Source: Bog-532 sp963720945
GTDB lineage: Bacteria; Actinomycetota; Actinomycetes; Streptosporangiales; Streptosporangiaceae
Assembly: GCA_963720945.1 (NCBI GenBank)
Contig: CAVRHH010000008.1
Span: forward strand, 248,001 to 312,000
Direction: 5' to 3'
DNA length: 64,000 nucleotides
This document shows positions 33,749 to 42,564 of the stretch, piece by piece. How positions within the stretch are numbered: position 1 is the first letter of the stretch; every line of letters begins with the position of its first letter. Position numbers and translations under genes: made by a program. The notes under the pieces are model-generated. The model saw only the letters and a program-made list of their open reading frames with translations, did not search any database and was not told where the DNA came from.

Positions 33749-35065
33749 TCAGGCGGGCAGCATCGACCGCCGGGCGACGATACGGCCGAGGGCGCCGACG
33801 ACATCCGGGTCGTACTCGGCGCCGGCGTCCAGCCGGAGCCGGTCGATGACCGCCGCGGCCCGTCCCGTGTCGGCGGAACTGCCCACCAGGTCGTCGAAGG
33901 CGTTCACGGCCCGGATGATCCGGCTGCTCAGCGGCGGCCCGGACGGCGCGCCGGGCCGCGCGGAGGTGCCCCGGCACGGCTCGCTCTGCCGGCGGACGAT
34001 CTCCGCCACGCTGTCCTGCATGTTGGCCTGCTCGATGACCTCGGCACCCAGCTCGGCGATCCGCCGCTGGTCCTCCGGCGAGACCAGGACGGTAGCCCCG
34101 CCCGGGATCGGGTCCTGCAGCGACAGCTGCCCGATGTCATGGATCAGCGCCGCGTACTGCAGTTCCAGTAGCTCCGGCTCAGGTACGCCCAGCTCCCGCC
34201 CGACCGCCACGGCGAGCCGGCTGACCCGGTCCGCGTGACCGGTCTCGACGTAGCCGCCGATCTCGGTCACCCGCGCCAGCGCGCGCACCGTCTGCAGGTA
34301 GGTGGCCCGGATTCCGGCGTACCGGCGGAACGCGACCTGCGTGACCAGCAGCGGCGCGATGAATACCGCGACCGCGACCAGGCCCATGGCCTCGGCCGCG
34401 AACGAGATCAGCATCGCGGAGGCACCCACGGCCACGCCCAGCGGGGCCAGCACGCGGAACTCGTCGGTGAACGTGACCCAGAATCTGGCCCGCAGCGCGC
34501 CGGTCCTGATAATCGCGGAGATGATCACGTCCACCAGCCAGGCCAGCGCGATCAGCAACGCCATCACCGTCAGCGCCACCCACCAGTGCCGGACGATGCC
34601 GTGGGCGGCGGCCAGCGGGCGGAACACGAAGGCGGCGCACGACACGGCGAGCAGCCGCGTCGCCATGCCCGCGGTGCGGGCCGGGCGGCCCACAGCCAGA
34701 TGCGGCAGCGCACCGAGCGCCATGCCGACCCCGGTGACCGCCACGACCTGGAACGCGGAATGCCGGGCCGGAACCGAGCCGACCCTGATCAGCAGGGCGT
34801 AGGCGAGCGCGCAGGCCGTCCCGATCGGCGCCGCTTCGCGGTCACCCGGGAGGTTGAGGCGGAGCAGCTCGCCCAGCGCGATCAGCGCCGCGAAGGCGAT
34901 CGCGCTGCGGGTCGCCGTCACCCCGCCCGTGAGCGACTGCGCGATGCAGGCCACGACGAGCAGCCCGGAGGCCGCGACGAGCAGGCGCTGGCCGTAACCC
35001 ACAGCCGGCTGGCGCGAACGGGCCCGCGGACCCGTGGTCGCTAGCCGGCTCTGACTAACGCTCAC
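33749..35065 (-). CDS. Membrane HD-domain protein, degenerate HD-GYP type
   Basis: 438 residues: about six to seven hydrophobic helices in residues 25-245 (for example LLVAASGLLVVACIAQS and GLVAVAVFIAPLLVTQV), then a cytosolic HD domain. It keeps the first metal-binding parts TGHADRVSRLAVAVG and YAALIHDIGQLSL, but the region that should hold HHExxDGxGYP reads IVRRQSEPCRGTS, so the GYP motif is missing. It therefore may not hydrolyse cyclic di-GMP. It is 14 bases downstream of an intact HD-GYP gene of similar size and topology, clearly a paralogous pair. Confidence 0.8.
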   Translation of the reverse strand: MSVSQSRLATTGPRARSRQPAVGYGQRLLVAASGLLVVACIAQSLTGGVTATRSAIAFAALIALGELLRLNLPGDREAAPIGTACALAYALLIRVGSVPARHSAFQVVAVTGVGMALGALPHLAVGRPARTAGMATRLLAVSCAAFVFRPLAAAHGIVRHWWVALTVMALLIALAWLVDVIISAIIRTGALRARFWVTFTDEFRVLAPLGVAVGASAMLISFAAEAMGLVAVAVFIAPLLVTQVAFRRYAGIRATYLQTVRALARVTEIGGYVETGHADRVSRLAVAVGRELGVPEPELLELQYAALIHDIGQLSLQDPIPGGATVLVSPEDQRRIAELGAEVIEQANMQDSVAEIVRRQSEPCRGTSARPGAPSGPPLSSRIIRAVNAFDDLVGSSADTGRAAAVIDRLRLDAGAEYDPDVVGALGRIVARRSMLPA

Positions 35066-35079
35066 GAGGGTCTCGCACG

Positions 35080-36420
35080 TCAGCGGCTCCCCATGACGCG
35101 CAACGGCACGGCGGGATCGTCGTGGTCGTGGGCGGCCGCCTCGACCGGCTCACCCGGCGGCGGCACCGGTACCTCGGGAGTCTGCCAGCCTTCCCGCTCG
35201 ACCGCGGCGACGAGGGCATCGACGAACGCCGGGTCGAACTGAGTACCCGAGCACCGGCGCAGCTCCGTGATGGCCTCGCCGAGCGACCGCGCACCCCGGT
35301 AGGAGCGGGTGGACGTCATGCAGTCGAAGGCGTCCGCCACGGCCAGCACGCGGGCGAACTCCGGGATCTCGTCGCCGGCCAGGCCCATCGGGTAGCCGCG
35401 GCCGTCGATCCGCTCGTGGTGGTGCATGATCCCGGCGAGTGCCTCATCCAGGAAGCCGATCTCCCGGATGATCTCGAGCCCGCGCATCGGGTGCAGCTGG
35501 ATGGCGGCATATTCCTCTTCGGTCAGCTTGCCGGTCTTCTGCAGGACCTTGGTCGGCACTCCCAGCTTGCCGACGTCGTGCAGCATGCCCGCGTACCTGA
35601 TCGCCTCGACGCGCTCCGGCCGCATCCCGATGGCGCGGGCGATCATGACCGAGCCTCTCGACACCCGCTCGCTGTGGCCCCGGGTGTAGAAGTCCTTGGT
35701 CTCCACCGCCTGGCAGAGCACGCGCAGCGTGGCCTCATAGGCGCGCTGCTGGTCGGCGAACTGGGTGATCGCCCAGCGCGCCACAAACAGCGGGATCAGC
35801 ACCAGGATCGCGGCGAACGGCCCGACGACGCTCCACAGTGCGGCGATCAGCAGGCCGAAGACGGCGTACCCGAGGTCGGGCAGCGGGAGCCGCAGGTCCA
35901 GGACACGGCCGCCCCGCTGGGAGCGGTCAGGAGTGCTGGTGAGCCGCAGCACGCCGGCCACGAGCCCGTAGTTGGCGATGATGTGCGCCGCCGCCGCGCC
36001 CACGAACGGGCCGATGATCCGCGGGAACGAATTCCCCGCCGGGATGCCGACGGTACCGCCGAGGATCAGGAACACGCGCCCGGCACCGTACGCACTGAGC
36101 GCGTACATCGCGCCGTTGAAGAGCCGCTGCGCCGGGGTGGGCCCGCGCCGCAGGCAGAATCCGCTGACGACACCGACCAGGGCGGCCCCGGTCGGGCCGA
36201 GCAGGACGACGGAGGCGAGGGTGGCGGCGTAGCCGGGCGACCAGGCGACACGGCGTGGCGTAATCGCCGTCGGCACGGACTCACATACGAGAAAGAGGAC
36301 CGCGAGGACCGCGAGACGGCTCCAGGAGATGCCCTGATACGGGCTGCGGGCGATTACGAACGCGGCGGCGGCCACCACTGTGCCGATGTAAAGCCACGTT
36401 GCCCGCGAGAGCCTGCCCAA
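35080..36420 (-). CDS. Membrane HD-GYP domain phosphodiesterase
   Basis: 446 residues: an N-terminal hydrophobic module of about seven helices (residues 8-215), then an HD-GYP domain with TRGHSERVSRGSVMIA, YAGMLHDVGKLGVP, HHERIDGRGYPMGLAG and VADAFDCMTSTRSYRG, all catalytic metal and GYP elements present. The expected activity is hydrolysis of cyclic di-GMP or another cyclic dinucleotide in response to a membrane signal. TTG 36420 is preceded by GAGGGGGG. It begins the minus-strand run with the degenerate HD protein and the biotin carrier. Confidence 0.87.
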   Translation of the reverse strand: MGRLSRATWLYIGTVVAAAAFVIARSPYQGISWSRLAVLAVLFLVCESVPTAITPRRVAWSPGYAATLASVVLLGPTGAALVGVVSGFCLRRGPTPAQRLFNGAMYALSAYGAGRVFLILGGTVGIPAGNSFPRIIGPFVGAAAAHIIANYGLVAGVLRLTSTPDRSQRGGRVLDLRLPLPDLGYAVFGLLIAALWSVVGPFAAILVLIPLFVARWAITQFADQQRAYEATLRVLCQAVETKDFYTRGHSERVSRGSVMIARAIGMRPERVEAIRYAGMLHDVGKLGVPTKVLQKTGKLTEEEYAAIQLHPMRGLEIIREIGFLDEALAGIMHHHERIDGRGYPMGLAGDEIPEFARVLAVADAFDCMTSTRSYRGARSLGEAITELRRCSGTQFDPAFVDALVAAVEREGWQTPEVPVPPPGEPVEAAAHDHDDPAVPLRVMGSR

Positions 36421-36729
36421 TTCCCCCCCTCACTCTGGGCGAGTGACGTTACCGGTACCTGGCACGGTAAGCCCCAGGAAATCCCTAGCTGCAGCACACC
36501 CGTGCCTCCCTCCCGGACTCAGGCCGCCGCGGCGAGACCGGGCAGGCTCTGCATCAAGGACCACCATCGTGAGGTGCACGCGGGCAGCCAGATGTCCGGC
36601 ACGGCACCAGGGACCCAGCCTAACCCGGCCGCATTGATCCGCGTAGGCCCAAAGTTCATCGTGAGCAAATCGTGAAGATTGAATCGCTCTTAGCGATCAG
36701 GACACCGTGGCAGCAATCCGGCACACAAG
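36421..36729. other. Intergenic region between rsrA end and HD-GYP start
   Basis: About 310 bases with no supported gene. A small dyad ATCGCT (36683-36688)/AGCGAT (36692-36697) followed by T-rich sequence on the minus strand may end the sigR-rsrA transcript. The promoter of the HD-GYP gene must also lie here, but none was recognised with confidence. Confidence 0.45.
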
Positions 36730-36996
36730 TCAGAACTCGATATGAGCGCGTACTTCCTGAATCCGGACGAGTACCTTCGCGCGCAGCTCGGCCGGGGCCG
36801 GATCACACCCGCAGTGCTTGCGCACCAGCCGCTTCACCGCATCCTCCAGGCCGTATTCGCGCAGGCAGGGTCCGCACTCGTCGAGGTGCTGGCGCACCTT
36901 CGAGCAATCGGACTCGTCCAGCTCACCGTCCAGGTACGCGTAGATGCGGTCCAGGACCTCGGTACACGGCACCTCGTGCGGCCTGCCGCAGCTCAT
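36730..36996 (-). CDS. rsrA: Mycothiol-system zinc anti-sigma factor RsrA
   Basis: An 88-residue ZAS-type anti-sigma factor. Cys3, His7, Cys11, Cys31, His37, Cys41 and Cys44 fall at the same positions as in Streptomyces RsrA, including the HxxxCxxC motif HLDECGPC. Under thiol oxidation disulphides form, zinc is lost and SigR is released. ATG at 36996 overlaps the sigR end by four bases. A further Cys62/Cys64 pair is present near the C-terminus. Identity is firm from the cysteine pattern and the sigR neighbour. Confidence 0.95.
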   Translation of the reverse strand: MSCGRPHEVPCTEVLDRIYAYLDGELDESDCSKVRQHLDECGPCLREYGLEDAVKRLVRKHCGCDPAPAELRAKVLVRIQEVRAHIEF

Positions 36997-37652
36997 CGGT
37001 CTTCCTCCCCGGGCGCGCCATCCGCGGACGGCGCCGCGGAGCCAGAACCGGACGCCGACCGGGCGAGGCCGCGCTCGGCCGCATAATCCTGCAGCATGTC
37101 TCGCAGCTGCCTACGCCCCCGGTGCAGGCGGGACATCACCGTGCCGATCGGTGTCCCCATGATGTCGGCGATCTCCTTATACGCGAAACCTTCCACGTCG
37201 GCCAGGTAGACCGCGATGCGGAACTCCTCAGGCAGTGCCTGCAGGGCCCGCTTGATGTCCGAATCAGGCAGCCGCTCGAGCGCCTCCGCCTCGGCGGACT
37301 TCAGGCCGCCGGAGGTGTGCGAGGCCGCCCGCGCGAGCTGCCAGTCCTCCACCTCCTCGGCGCCGGAACGCTGCGGTTCCCGCTGCCTCTTCCGGTAGGT
37401 GTTGATGAACGTGTTGGTCAGGATGCGGAACAGCCACGCCTTCAGATTCGTGCCCGGCTGGAACTGGTGGAAGGATGCGTACGCCTTGGCGAACGTCTCC
37501 TGCACGAGATCCTCGGCATCCGCCGGATTGCGGGTCATCCGGAGCCCGGCGGAGTACAGCTGATCCAGGTACGGCAGAACATCCTGCTCGAACCGTTCAT
37601 CGCGCTGCTCAAGTGTCTCCGGGACGGGACCCACCTCCTCGGGGAAAAGCAT
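36993..37652 (-). CDS. sigR: ECF sigma factor SigR (thiol-oxidative stress)
   Basis: About 219 residues from ATG 37652. Region 2 is LYSAGLRMTRNPADAEDLVQETFAKAYASFHQFQPGTNLKAWLFRILTN in pieces; region 4 is LPEEFRIAVYLADVEGFAYKEIADIMGTPIGTVMSRLHRGR in pieces. It controls the thioredoxin and mycothiol systems, is bound by RsrA, and is expected to act at GGAAT-N18-GTT promoters; one lies upstream at 37818-37843. The reading frame remains open for a further 100 codons, so a longer unstable isoform, as described for Streptomyces SigR, is possible. Confidence 0.95.
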   Translation of the reverse strand: MLFPEEVGPVPETLEQRDERFEQDVLPYLDQLYSAGLRMTRNPADAEDLVQETFAKAYASFHQFQPGTNLKAWLFRILTNTFINTYRKRQREPQRSGAEEVEDWQLARAASHTSGGLKSAEAEALERLPDSDIKRALQALPEEFRIAVYLADVEGFAYKEIADIMGTPIGTVMSRLHRGRRQLRDMLQDYAAERGLARSASGSGSAAPSADGAPGEEDR

Positions 37653-37817
37653 GGCCGATCCGTAAAGACCGTATGGCCGGGAGGATACATGGCCGCCGTG
37701 ACCCAGGCCGCCGCCCAGGCTCCCCGTGCCGCCTTCGCGGGCGGACACCTGAGCACCAGCGGCGACACCGGCGGGGCTGACCGGGCGTGAGCCACAAGCT
37801 ACTGGCATGCGTTGTAG

Positions 37818-37843
37818 AACACGAACCCGGCCACGGTCATTCC
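37818..37843 (-). promoter_or_regulatory. SigR-dependent promoter of sigR-rsrA
   Basis: On the minus strand GGAAT (37839-37843) is followed after exactly 18 bases by GTT (37818-37820), the consensus of SigR/SigH promoters. It lies about 165 bases before the sigR ATG and would give positive autoregulation, as known for Streptomyces and mycobacteria. Confidence 0.8.
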
Positions 37844-37932
37844 TGCCGCGCAGGTGAGGAACGGGCCCGGACGGGGAAGATAGAGAGCAAATCCGCGCGG
37901 CGAGAAGGGCCGCAGCCACGGCAGGAGTCACG

Positions 37933-38754
37933 GTGAGGCCTTCGGCCAGCGCCACGGCCGTCGGCGGTCCCGGGTCGCTGTCGCCGTACTGGCGCTTTCA
38001 CCAGGCGGTAGCCGAGGCACAGCTCGCATCCTGGCTGCCGCGCGAGAGCCGCCTGCTCGTCGACATCTCGGGACCGCGGGCGTGTGCCGCCGAGATAGCC
38101 GCTGCGGCCGGCCATACCGTGCTGCGCATCACCGAGACGGCGGCCGGCCAGCCCGGGCCGGCTGATGACCTGCTGCCCCCGGTCTACCGGCCGGGCAACG
38201 CCCCGGCCGCGCCCGGCCGGATCGTCCAGGTGGCATCGGACCCGGCGAGCCTTTCGTTCCTGCGCGACGGGTGCGCGGACGGGGTGATCGCGGAGGACCG
38301 CACCCTGTCCCGGCAGCTCGCGGCGGAGAACCTGATCACCGATATCGCCCGGGTGCTGCGGCCGGCCGGCCGCGTGCTCGCCTGCGTCGACTCGCTCGTC
38401 CTGGGCATGGCGCTGCTCGCCGAGCAACGGCACTGGGCGGAGCTGACCGACCTCCCGCACGCCGAGGTGGTGCTCGTCCCATGGCCGGATGGCACGATCA
38501 CCCGCTGCTTCGGCGCGGAGCAGCTTCGTGAGCTGTTCGAGGACGCCGGGCTCACCGTCATGTGGATCCGGCCGCGCACGGTGTTCTCCCCGTCGACGGT
38601 CGCGCACGTCCTGCGCCGGGACCCCAAGGGCCTGCCGCAGCTGGTGGAAGCCGAGCTCGCGATGCAGCCCGATGAGTCGGTCGGCGTCCAGCTCGTCGTC
38701 TCGGCGCGTAAGCGGGCACCGCGCGGCGGTGCCCGCCAGCCATCGCACCCGTAA
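37933..38754 (+). CDS. Methyltransferase-like protein, unknown substrate
   Basis: 273 residues with a Rossmann-type methyltransferase outline: LLVDISGPRACAAEIAAAAGH takes the place of motif I, and the segment ITDIARVLRPAGRVLACVDS is a typical strand 4/helix region of class I methyltransferases. The glycine-rich SAM loop is degenerate (SGPRAC instead of GxGxG), so SAM binding is uncertain. The C-terminal part (FGAEQLRELFEDAGLTVMWI) fits the same fold. GTG 37933 follows AGGAGT. It is divergent from sigR and shares the region holding the SigR promoter. Confidence 0.65.
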   Translation: MRPSASATAVGGPGSLSPYWRFHQAVAEAQLASWLPRESRLLVDISGPRACAAEIAAAAGHTVLRITETAAGQPGPADDLLPPVYRPGNAPAAPGRIVQVASDPASLSFLRDGCADGVIAEDRTLSRQLAAENLITDIARVLRPAGRVLACVDSLVLGMALLAEQRHWAELTDLPHAEVVLVPWPDGTITRCFGAEQLRELFEDAGLTVMWIRPRTVFSPSTVAHVLRRDPKGLPQLVEAELAMQPDESVGVQLVVSARKRAPRGGARQPSHP

Positions 38755-38796
38755 CCCGGCCGCTGGCCGGCCCTCGGACGGGGTCGCTGGCCGGCC

Positions 38797-39147
38797 TCAG
38801 CGCCGCAGGCGGTCGTGCTTGCCCTGGCAGGCGACGCAGCGGGACGCGTCCGGCCGGGCCTCGAGACGTCCGTCCGGTACTGGCTTGCCGCAGTCGACGC
38901 ACAGCCCGTAGGTGCCCTCGCTCATCCGCCGCAGCGCGGCCTGCACCTTCCCCCGCTGGCGCTGCGCGGAGTGCAGGACCGCCTCGGTGCGGTCCGTCTC
39001 GGACAGGTTGGCGCCCGCGTCGGCGGGGTCGAACGAATAGCCCTGGGCGTCGCCCGGCGCCGGGCTTTCGCCCTCGAGGACGGCGATCGACCGGTCCAGG
39101 CCACTCAGCATCTCCTCCAGGCGCTTGCGCGTCACAGCAGTATCCAC
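38797..39147 (-). CDS. TraR/DksA-type C4 zinc finger protein
   Basis: About 116 residues. A helical N-terminal region (VTRKRLEEMLSGLDRSIAVL) is followed by a short DksA-like coiled segment with LSETDRTEAVLHSAQRQRGK and a C-terminal zinc finger, CVDCG and CVAC about 17 residues apart. DksA-like proteins enter the RNA polymerase secondary channel; the actinobacterial short forms have less clear roles. GTG 39147 is ten bases after AGGAGG. It lies 41 bases downstream of the SRAP gene on the same strand, so they may be co-transcribed. Confidence 0.85.
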   Translation of the reverse strand: MDTAVTRKRLEEMLSGLDRSIAVLEGESPAPGDAQGYSFDPADAGANLSETDRTEAVLHSAQRQRGKVQAALRRMSEGTYGLCVDCGKPVPDGRLEARPDASRCVACQGKHDRLRR

Positions 39148-39188
39148 GGCAGCATTGCCTCCTGTCCGCCCGCGCTCCGGCGGGGCTA

Positions 39189-39974
39189 TCACGCTTGCCC
39201 GGGCACGCTCCCGGCGGCCAGCGGGACGAGAAGCTCCGGCCCGTCGTTGGCCACCGAGTTGACGGCGGTCGACACCGCGCGCGTCTCCAGGCCGTCGGAC
39301 GTGGCGGGAGTGATCGCCGTGAGCAGGCCGTCCGCATCGCCGGCCGCGGGATCCAGCCATTCGTCCCAGTGACCGGGGCTGACCACCATCGGCATCCGGT
39401 CGTGGACCCAGCCGACGGCATCAGTCGCGCTGGTGGTGATGATCGCCGCGGTCCACAGCCGCGCCCCGGGGTGATCGTCCGGCAGCGTCCTGTCCCGCCA
39501 CAGCTCGTAGATGCCGGCGAACGCCATGCCGTGGCCGTCCGCCCGGTGGATGTAATAGGGCTGCTTGCGGGGACGTCCGTGCTCGCGGCCGCCGAGGGCT
39601 CGCCACTCGTAGTAGCCGTCGGCCGGAATGAGGCAGCGCCGGCGGGCGAAGGCACTGCGGAACGAGGGCTTGACCGCGACGGTCTCGGCCCGCGCGTTGA
39701 TCAGGCGCGCGCCACCGGAAGGATCCTTCGCCCAGAAGGGCACCAGCCCCCAGCGGAGCAGGCGCAGTTCCCGGGCGGGCGGGCCAGGCGGCCCGGCGGC
39801 CGGGCCAGGCGCGCCGTGGCCGTCCCGGCCGGCCCGGGTCATTACCGCGAAGATGGGATCGGTCGGGGCCACGTTGTAATCAGGGGCGACATCCCTCGTC
39901 ACCTGATCGCGCTCAACGCCGAACTCAGCAATGAGTTCCTGGCGCTGACGCGCAGAAACGAATCGACCGCACAT
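39189..39974 (-). CDS. SOS response-associated peptidase (SRAP, YedK/HMCES family)
   Basis: 261 residues starting MCGRF; Cys2 becomes the N-terminal nucleophile that forms a stable link with abasic sites in single-stranded DNA. Other conserved parts are PDYNVAPTDPIFAV, LRWGLVPFWAKD, LINARAETVAVKPSFRSAF, RCLIPADGYYEWR with the active Glu, and the histidine in DAVGWVHDRMPMVV. It shields abasic sites during replication. An insertion of about 20 Pro/Gly residues lies around residue 60. ATG 39974 is fixed by the need for Cys2. Confidence 0.93.
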   Translation of the reverse strand: MCGRFVSARQRQELIAEFGVERDQVTRDVAPDYNVAPTDPIFAVMTRAGRDGHGAPGPAAGPPGPPARELRLLRWGLVPFWAKDPSGGARLINARAETVAVKPSFRSAFARRRCLIPADGYYEWRALGGREHGRPRKQPYYIHRADGHGMAFAGIYELWRDRTLPDDHPGARLWTAAIITTSATDAVGWVHDRMPMVVSPGHWDEWLDPAAGDADGLLTAITPATSDGLETRAVSTAVNSVANDGPELLVPLAAGSVPGQA

Positions 39975-40195
39975 AACCCCATATCCCGATAGTCAACGGC
40001 TAACGCACACGGATGCCGGAATGTGGCATTTCATAACCACAATGGCCGCCCGCCAAACCAGGAACCGGTTTATCGCCAGGCGTGCCGGGTGCCCCCGCCG
40101 GGACCGGGAGGGCGGCCGCACCACCGCGGCGCGCGGCGCGGCAGCCGTTACGCTCACGGTATGCGACGCGAAACGGTACGGCAGGAGCCGGGATC

Positions 40196-41194
40196 CTGAG
40201 CCGACACCCGTCCCATGCCGGCCTCGACGAGGACGACGTGCGGGTGCGCCCGGGCCGCGGGACCCGGCCCCGCACCCGGCGTCGCCCGGCCCACGAGGAC
40301 GCCCCCGAAGGTTTCGTCACCAGTATCGACCGGGGTCGCTACGGGGTCCTGACCGGCGATCACGTGCTCATCGCGATGAAGGCGCGCGAGCTGGGCCACC
40401 GGAGCGTGGTCGTCGGCGACCGGGTCCTGCTGGCCGGCGACGCGTCCGGCCAGGAGGGAACGCTCGCGCGCATCGTCCGGGTCCAGCCGCGCACCTCCGC
40501 GCTGCGCCGGTCCCCCGATGACACCGACCCGGTCGAGCGCGTCATCGTCGCCAACGCCGAGCAGCTGGTGATCGTCTGCTCGCTAGCGCAGCCGGCGCCC
40601 CACCTGCGGTTCATCGACCGGTGCCTGGTCGCCGCGTACGACGCCGGCATCAGCCCGCTGCTCTGCCTGACCAAGGCCGACCTGGCCTCGCCCCGCGAGG
40701 TGCTCGACGTCTACGAGCCCCTTGGCGTGGCCTGCCTGGTCACCCGGCGGCCGCTGACGGATGAGCAGACCGCCGCGCTGCGCGCGGCCCTGTCCGGCCG
40801 CATCAGCGTGCTCATCGGCCAGTCCGGTGTAGGCAAGTCCACCCTGGTGAACGTGCTGGTACCGGACGCGCACCGGGTCACCGGGGTGGTGAACCCGGTC
40901 ACCGGCCGGGGCCGGCACACCTCGTCGTCGGCGGTCGCCCTCCCGCTGCCCGGCGGGGGCTGGATCATCGACACCCCGGGGGTGCGCGGCTTCGGCCTGG
41001 GCCACGTGAGCCCGGCGCGGGTGGTGGAGGCCTTCCCCGATCTGGCCGGCCCTGCGGCCGACTGCCCGCCTGGTGACGACCATCTCGGCCAGGACTGCGG
41101 GCTGGACGAGTGGGCGCGCGAGCATGGCGCACAAGCACGGCTGGACTCGCTGCGCCGGCTGCTGCGCAGCCGCGAGGGCACGGAATCGCCCTGA
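40196..41194 (+). CDS. rsgA: Ribosome small subunit-dependent GTPase A
   Basis: About 332 residues. After an N-terminal basic segment (DEDDVRVRPGRGTRPRTR) comes an OB-fold, then a circularly permuted GTPase: LTKAD (G4), GQSGVGKST (G1), IDTPGVRGFGL (G3) and a C-terminal zinc region DCPPGDDHLGQDCGLDEWAREHG. It checks 30S maturation. The start is unusual: CTG 40196 has AGGAG eight bases upstream and overlaps, as CTGA, the stop of a 12-codon frame that begins at ATG 40161; GTG 40238 is an alternative. In many actinobacteria aroA precedes this gene; it is absent here. Confidence 0.88.
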   Translation: MSRHPSHAGLDEDDVRVRPGRGTRPRTRRRPAHEDAPEGFVTSIDRGRYGVLTGDHVLIAMKARELGHRSVVVGDRVLLAGDASGQEGTLARIVRVQPRTSALRRSPDDTDPVERVIVANAEQLVIVCSLAQPAPHLRFIDRCLVAAYDAGISPLLCLTKADLASPREVLDVYEPLGVACLVTRRPLTDEQTAALRAALSGRISVLIGQSGVGKSTLVNVLVPDAHRVTGVVNPVTGRGRHTSSSAVALPLPGGGWIIDTPGVRGFGLGHVSPARVVEAFPDLAGPAADCPPGDDHLGQDCGLDEWAREHGAQARLDSLRRLLRSREGTESP

Positions 41195-41206
41195 ATCCCC
41201 GCTGCC

Positions 41207-41545
41207 CTACCCAGCCGGCTGGACGTCCACCGTTCCGCCGCTGCGCCAGTAGACACCCGCCTGCCTGGACAGGAAACCCTCGTCCACGAGATAGCGGCGC
41301 AGCGCCGCGTGATCATCGCACAGCACCTTGAGGACATCGTCCACGGCGGCTTCCGGGAAGCGCAGCCCGGGCTCGAAAGCCTGCGCCACGCAATCCAGCA
41401 GCAGCCGCCGTTTCGCGGGACGGGCCGGCATCGCGACGATCCGGCCGTCCCGCACGTATGGCCTGAGCTGTTCCTCCCGGTCAAGGCGTGCGGCCACGAC
41501 ACGGCTCGCCGAATCGGCCGGCTTGCTGAGGCTGATATCGCCCAT
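41207..41545 (-). CDS. DUF2087 domain-containing protein
   Basis: 112 residues. After MGDISLSKPADSAS the body reads RPYVRDGRIVAMPARPAKRRLLLDCVAQAFEPG then YLVDEGFLSRQAGVYWRSGG, the signature of DUF2087, a small winged-helix-like domain often attached to transcriptional regulators. A role in transcription is thus possible but unproved. I used ATG 41545; the upstream extension in the same frame is arginine-rich and antisense-like. Its end lies 13 bases from the end of the convergent rsgA. Confidence 0.78.
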   Translation of the reverse strand: MGDISLSKPADSASRVVAARLDREEQLRPYVRDGRIVAMPARPAKRRLLLDCVAQAFEPGLRFPEAAVDDVLKVLCDDHAALRRYLVDEGFLSRQAGVYWRSGGTVDVQPAG

Positions 41546-41620
41546 GCTGCTAGTGTGCCTGCCGCGCCGCTCCACCGCTCGCCTGGTCACCGGACTCGCC
41601 GACGCGATACGGTTTCGCGC

Positions 41621-42403
41621 GTGGCACGTTATGACGATGACCTGCGTTTCGCGCATGTCCTCGCTGACGCGGCCGATGACATCACCAGCCGGCGCTTCCG
41701 CGCGCTCAATCTGCAGGTCGAGACCAAACCCGACCTGACCCCGGTGACGGATGCCGACCGCGCCGCTGAGGATTCGCTGCGGAACGTCCTGCGCCGGGCC
41801 CGGCCCCGGGATGCGGTACTGGGCGAGGAGTTCGGCCGGAGCGGCTACGGCCCGCGTTGCTGGGTGATCGACCCCATCGACGGCACAAAGAGTTTCGTGC
41901 GCGGAGTGCCGGTCTGGGCGACGCTGATCGGCCTGATGGACGGGGACGAGGTCGTTGTCGGCGTGGTGTCGGCCCCGGCGCTCGGCCGCCGGTGGTGGGC
42001 GGCCACCGGGAACGGCGCCTGGACCGGCCGCAGCCTGACCAAGGCCACGCGGTGCGCGGTGTCGGGCGTGACCAGGCTCAGCGACGCATCGCTGTCCTAC
42101 TCGAGCCTGGGCGGCTGGGAAGACCGCGGGAAGCTCGACGGCTTCCTCGGCCTGACCCGGGCGGTGTGGCGGACCCGCGCCTACGGGGACTTCTGGTCAC
42201 ACGTCCTGGTCGCCGAGGGCGCGGTGGACGTGTCGCTCGAGCCGGAGGTCTCGCTCTGGGACGTCGCCGCCCTGCAGGTCATCGTGGAAGAGGCGGGCGG
42301 CCGTTTCAGCGACGCCAGCGGTGCGCGGACGCCCGACGGCGGGAGCGTCGTCTGCACCAACGGACATCTGCACGATGACGTGCTGACCAGACTGAAAGCT
42401 TAA
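41621..42403 (+). CDS. hisN: Histidinol-phosphatase (inositol monophosphatase family)
   Basis: About 260 residues. The metal-binding Glu is in AVLGEEFGRSG, the central motif is WVIDPIDGTKSFVRGVPVWATLIGL, and the second Asp motif is SLWDVAALQVIVEEAGG. The IDGTKSFVRG variant and overall length match actinobacterial HisN, which dephosphorylates histidinol phosphate in histidine synthesis; inositol monophosphatase activity cannot be excluded. GTG 41621 has no Shine-Dalgarno sequence, which suggests a leaderless message. It is divergent from the DUF2087 gene. Confidence 0.85.
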   Translation: MARYDDDLRFAHVLADAADDITSRRFRALNLQVETKPDLTPVTDADRAAEDSLRNVLRRARPRDAVLGEEFGRSGYGPRCWVIDPIDGTKSFVRGVPVWATLIGLMDGDEVVVGVVSAPALGRRWWAATGNGAWTGRSLTKATRCAVSGVTRLSDASLSYSSLGGWEDRGKLDGFLGLTRAVWRTRAYGDFWSHVLVAEGAVDVSLEPEVSLWDVAALQVIVEEAGGRFSDASGARTPDGGSVVCTNGHLHDDVLTRLKA

Positions 42404-42564
42404 GAAAGTCCGCTGAACAGGCCAAACGGCGAAGACGACGACAACTGCGGATGTCCGGGGCTCAGGTCTTGCCCTCGCCCTGCTTTTCACCCATGCTGAT
42501 CGGAATGGCGGTCACAAGTTCACAAAGTACCGCCGTGTCCTGCAAGCATCCGGGGTGATACACG

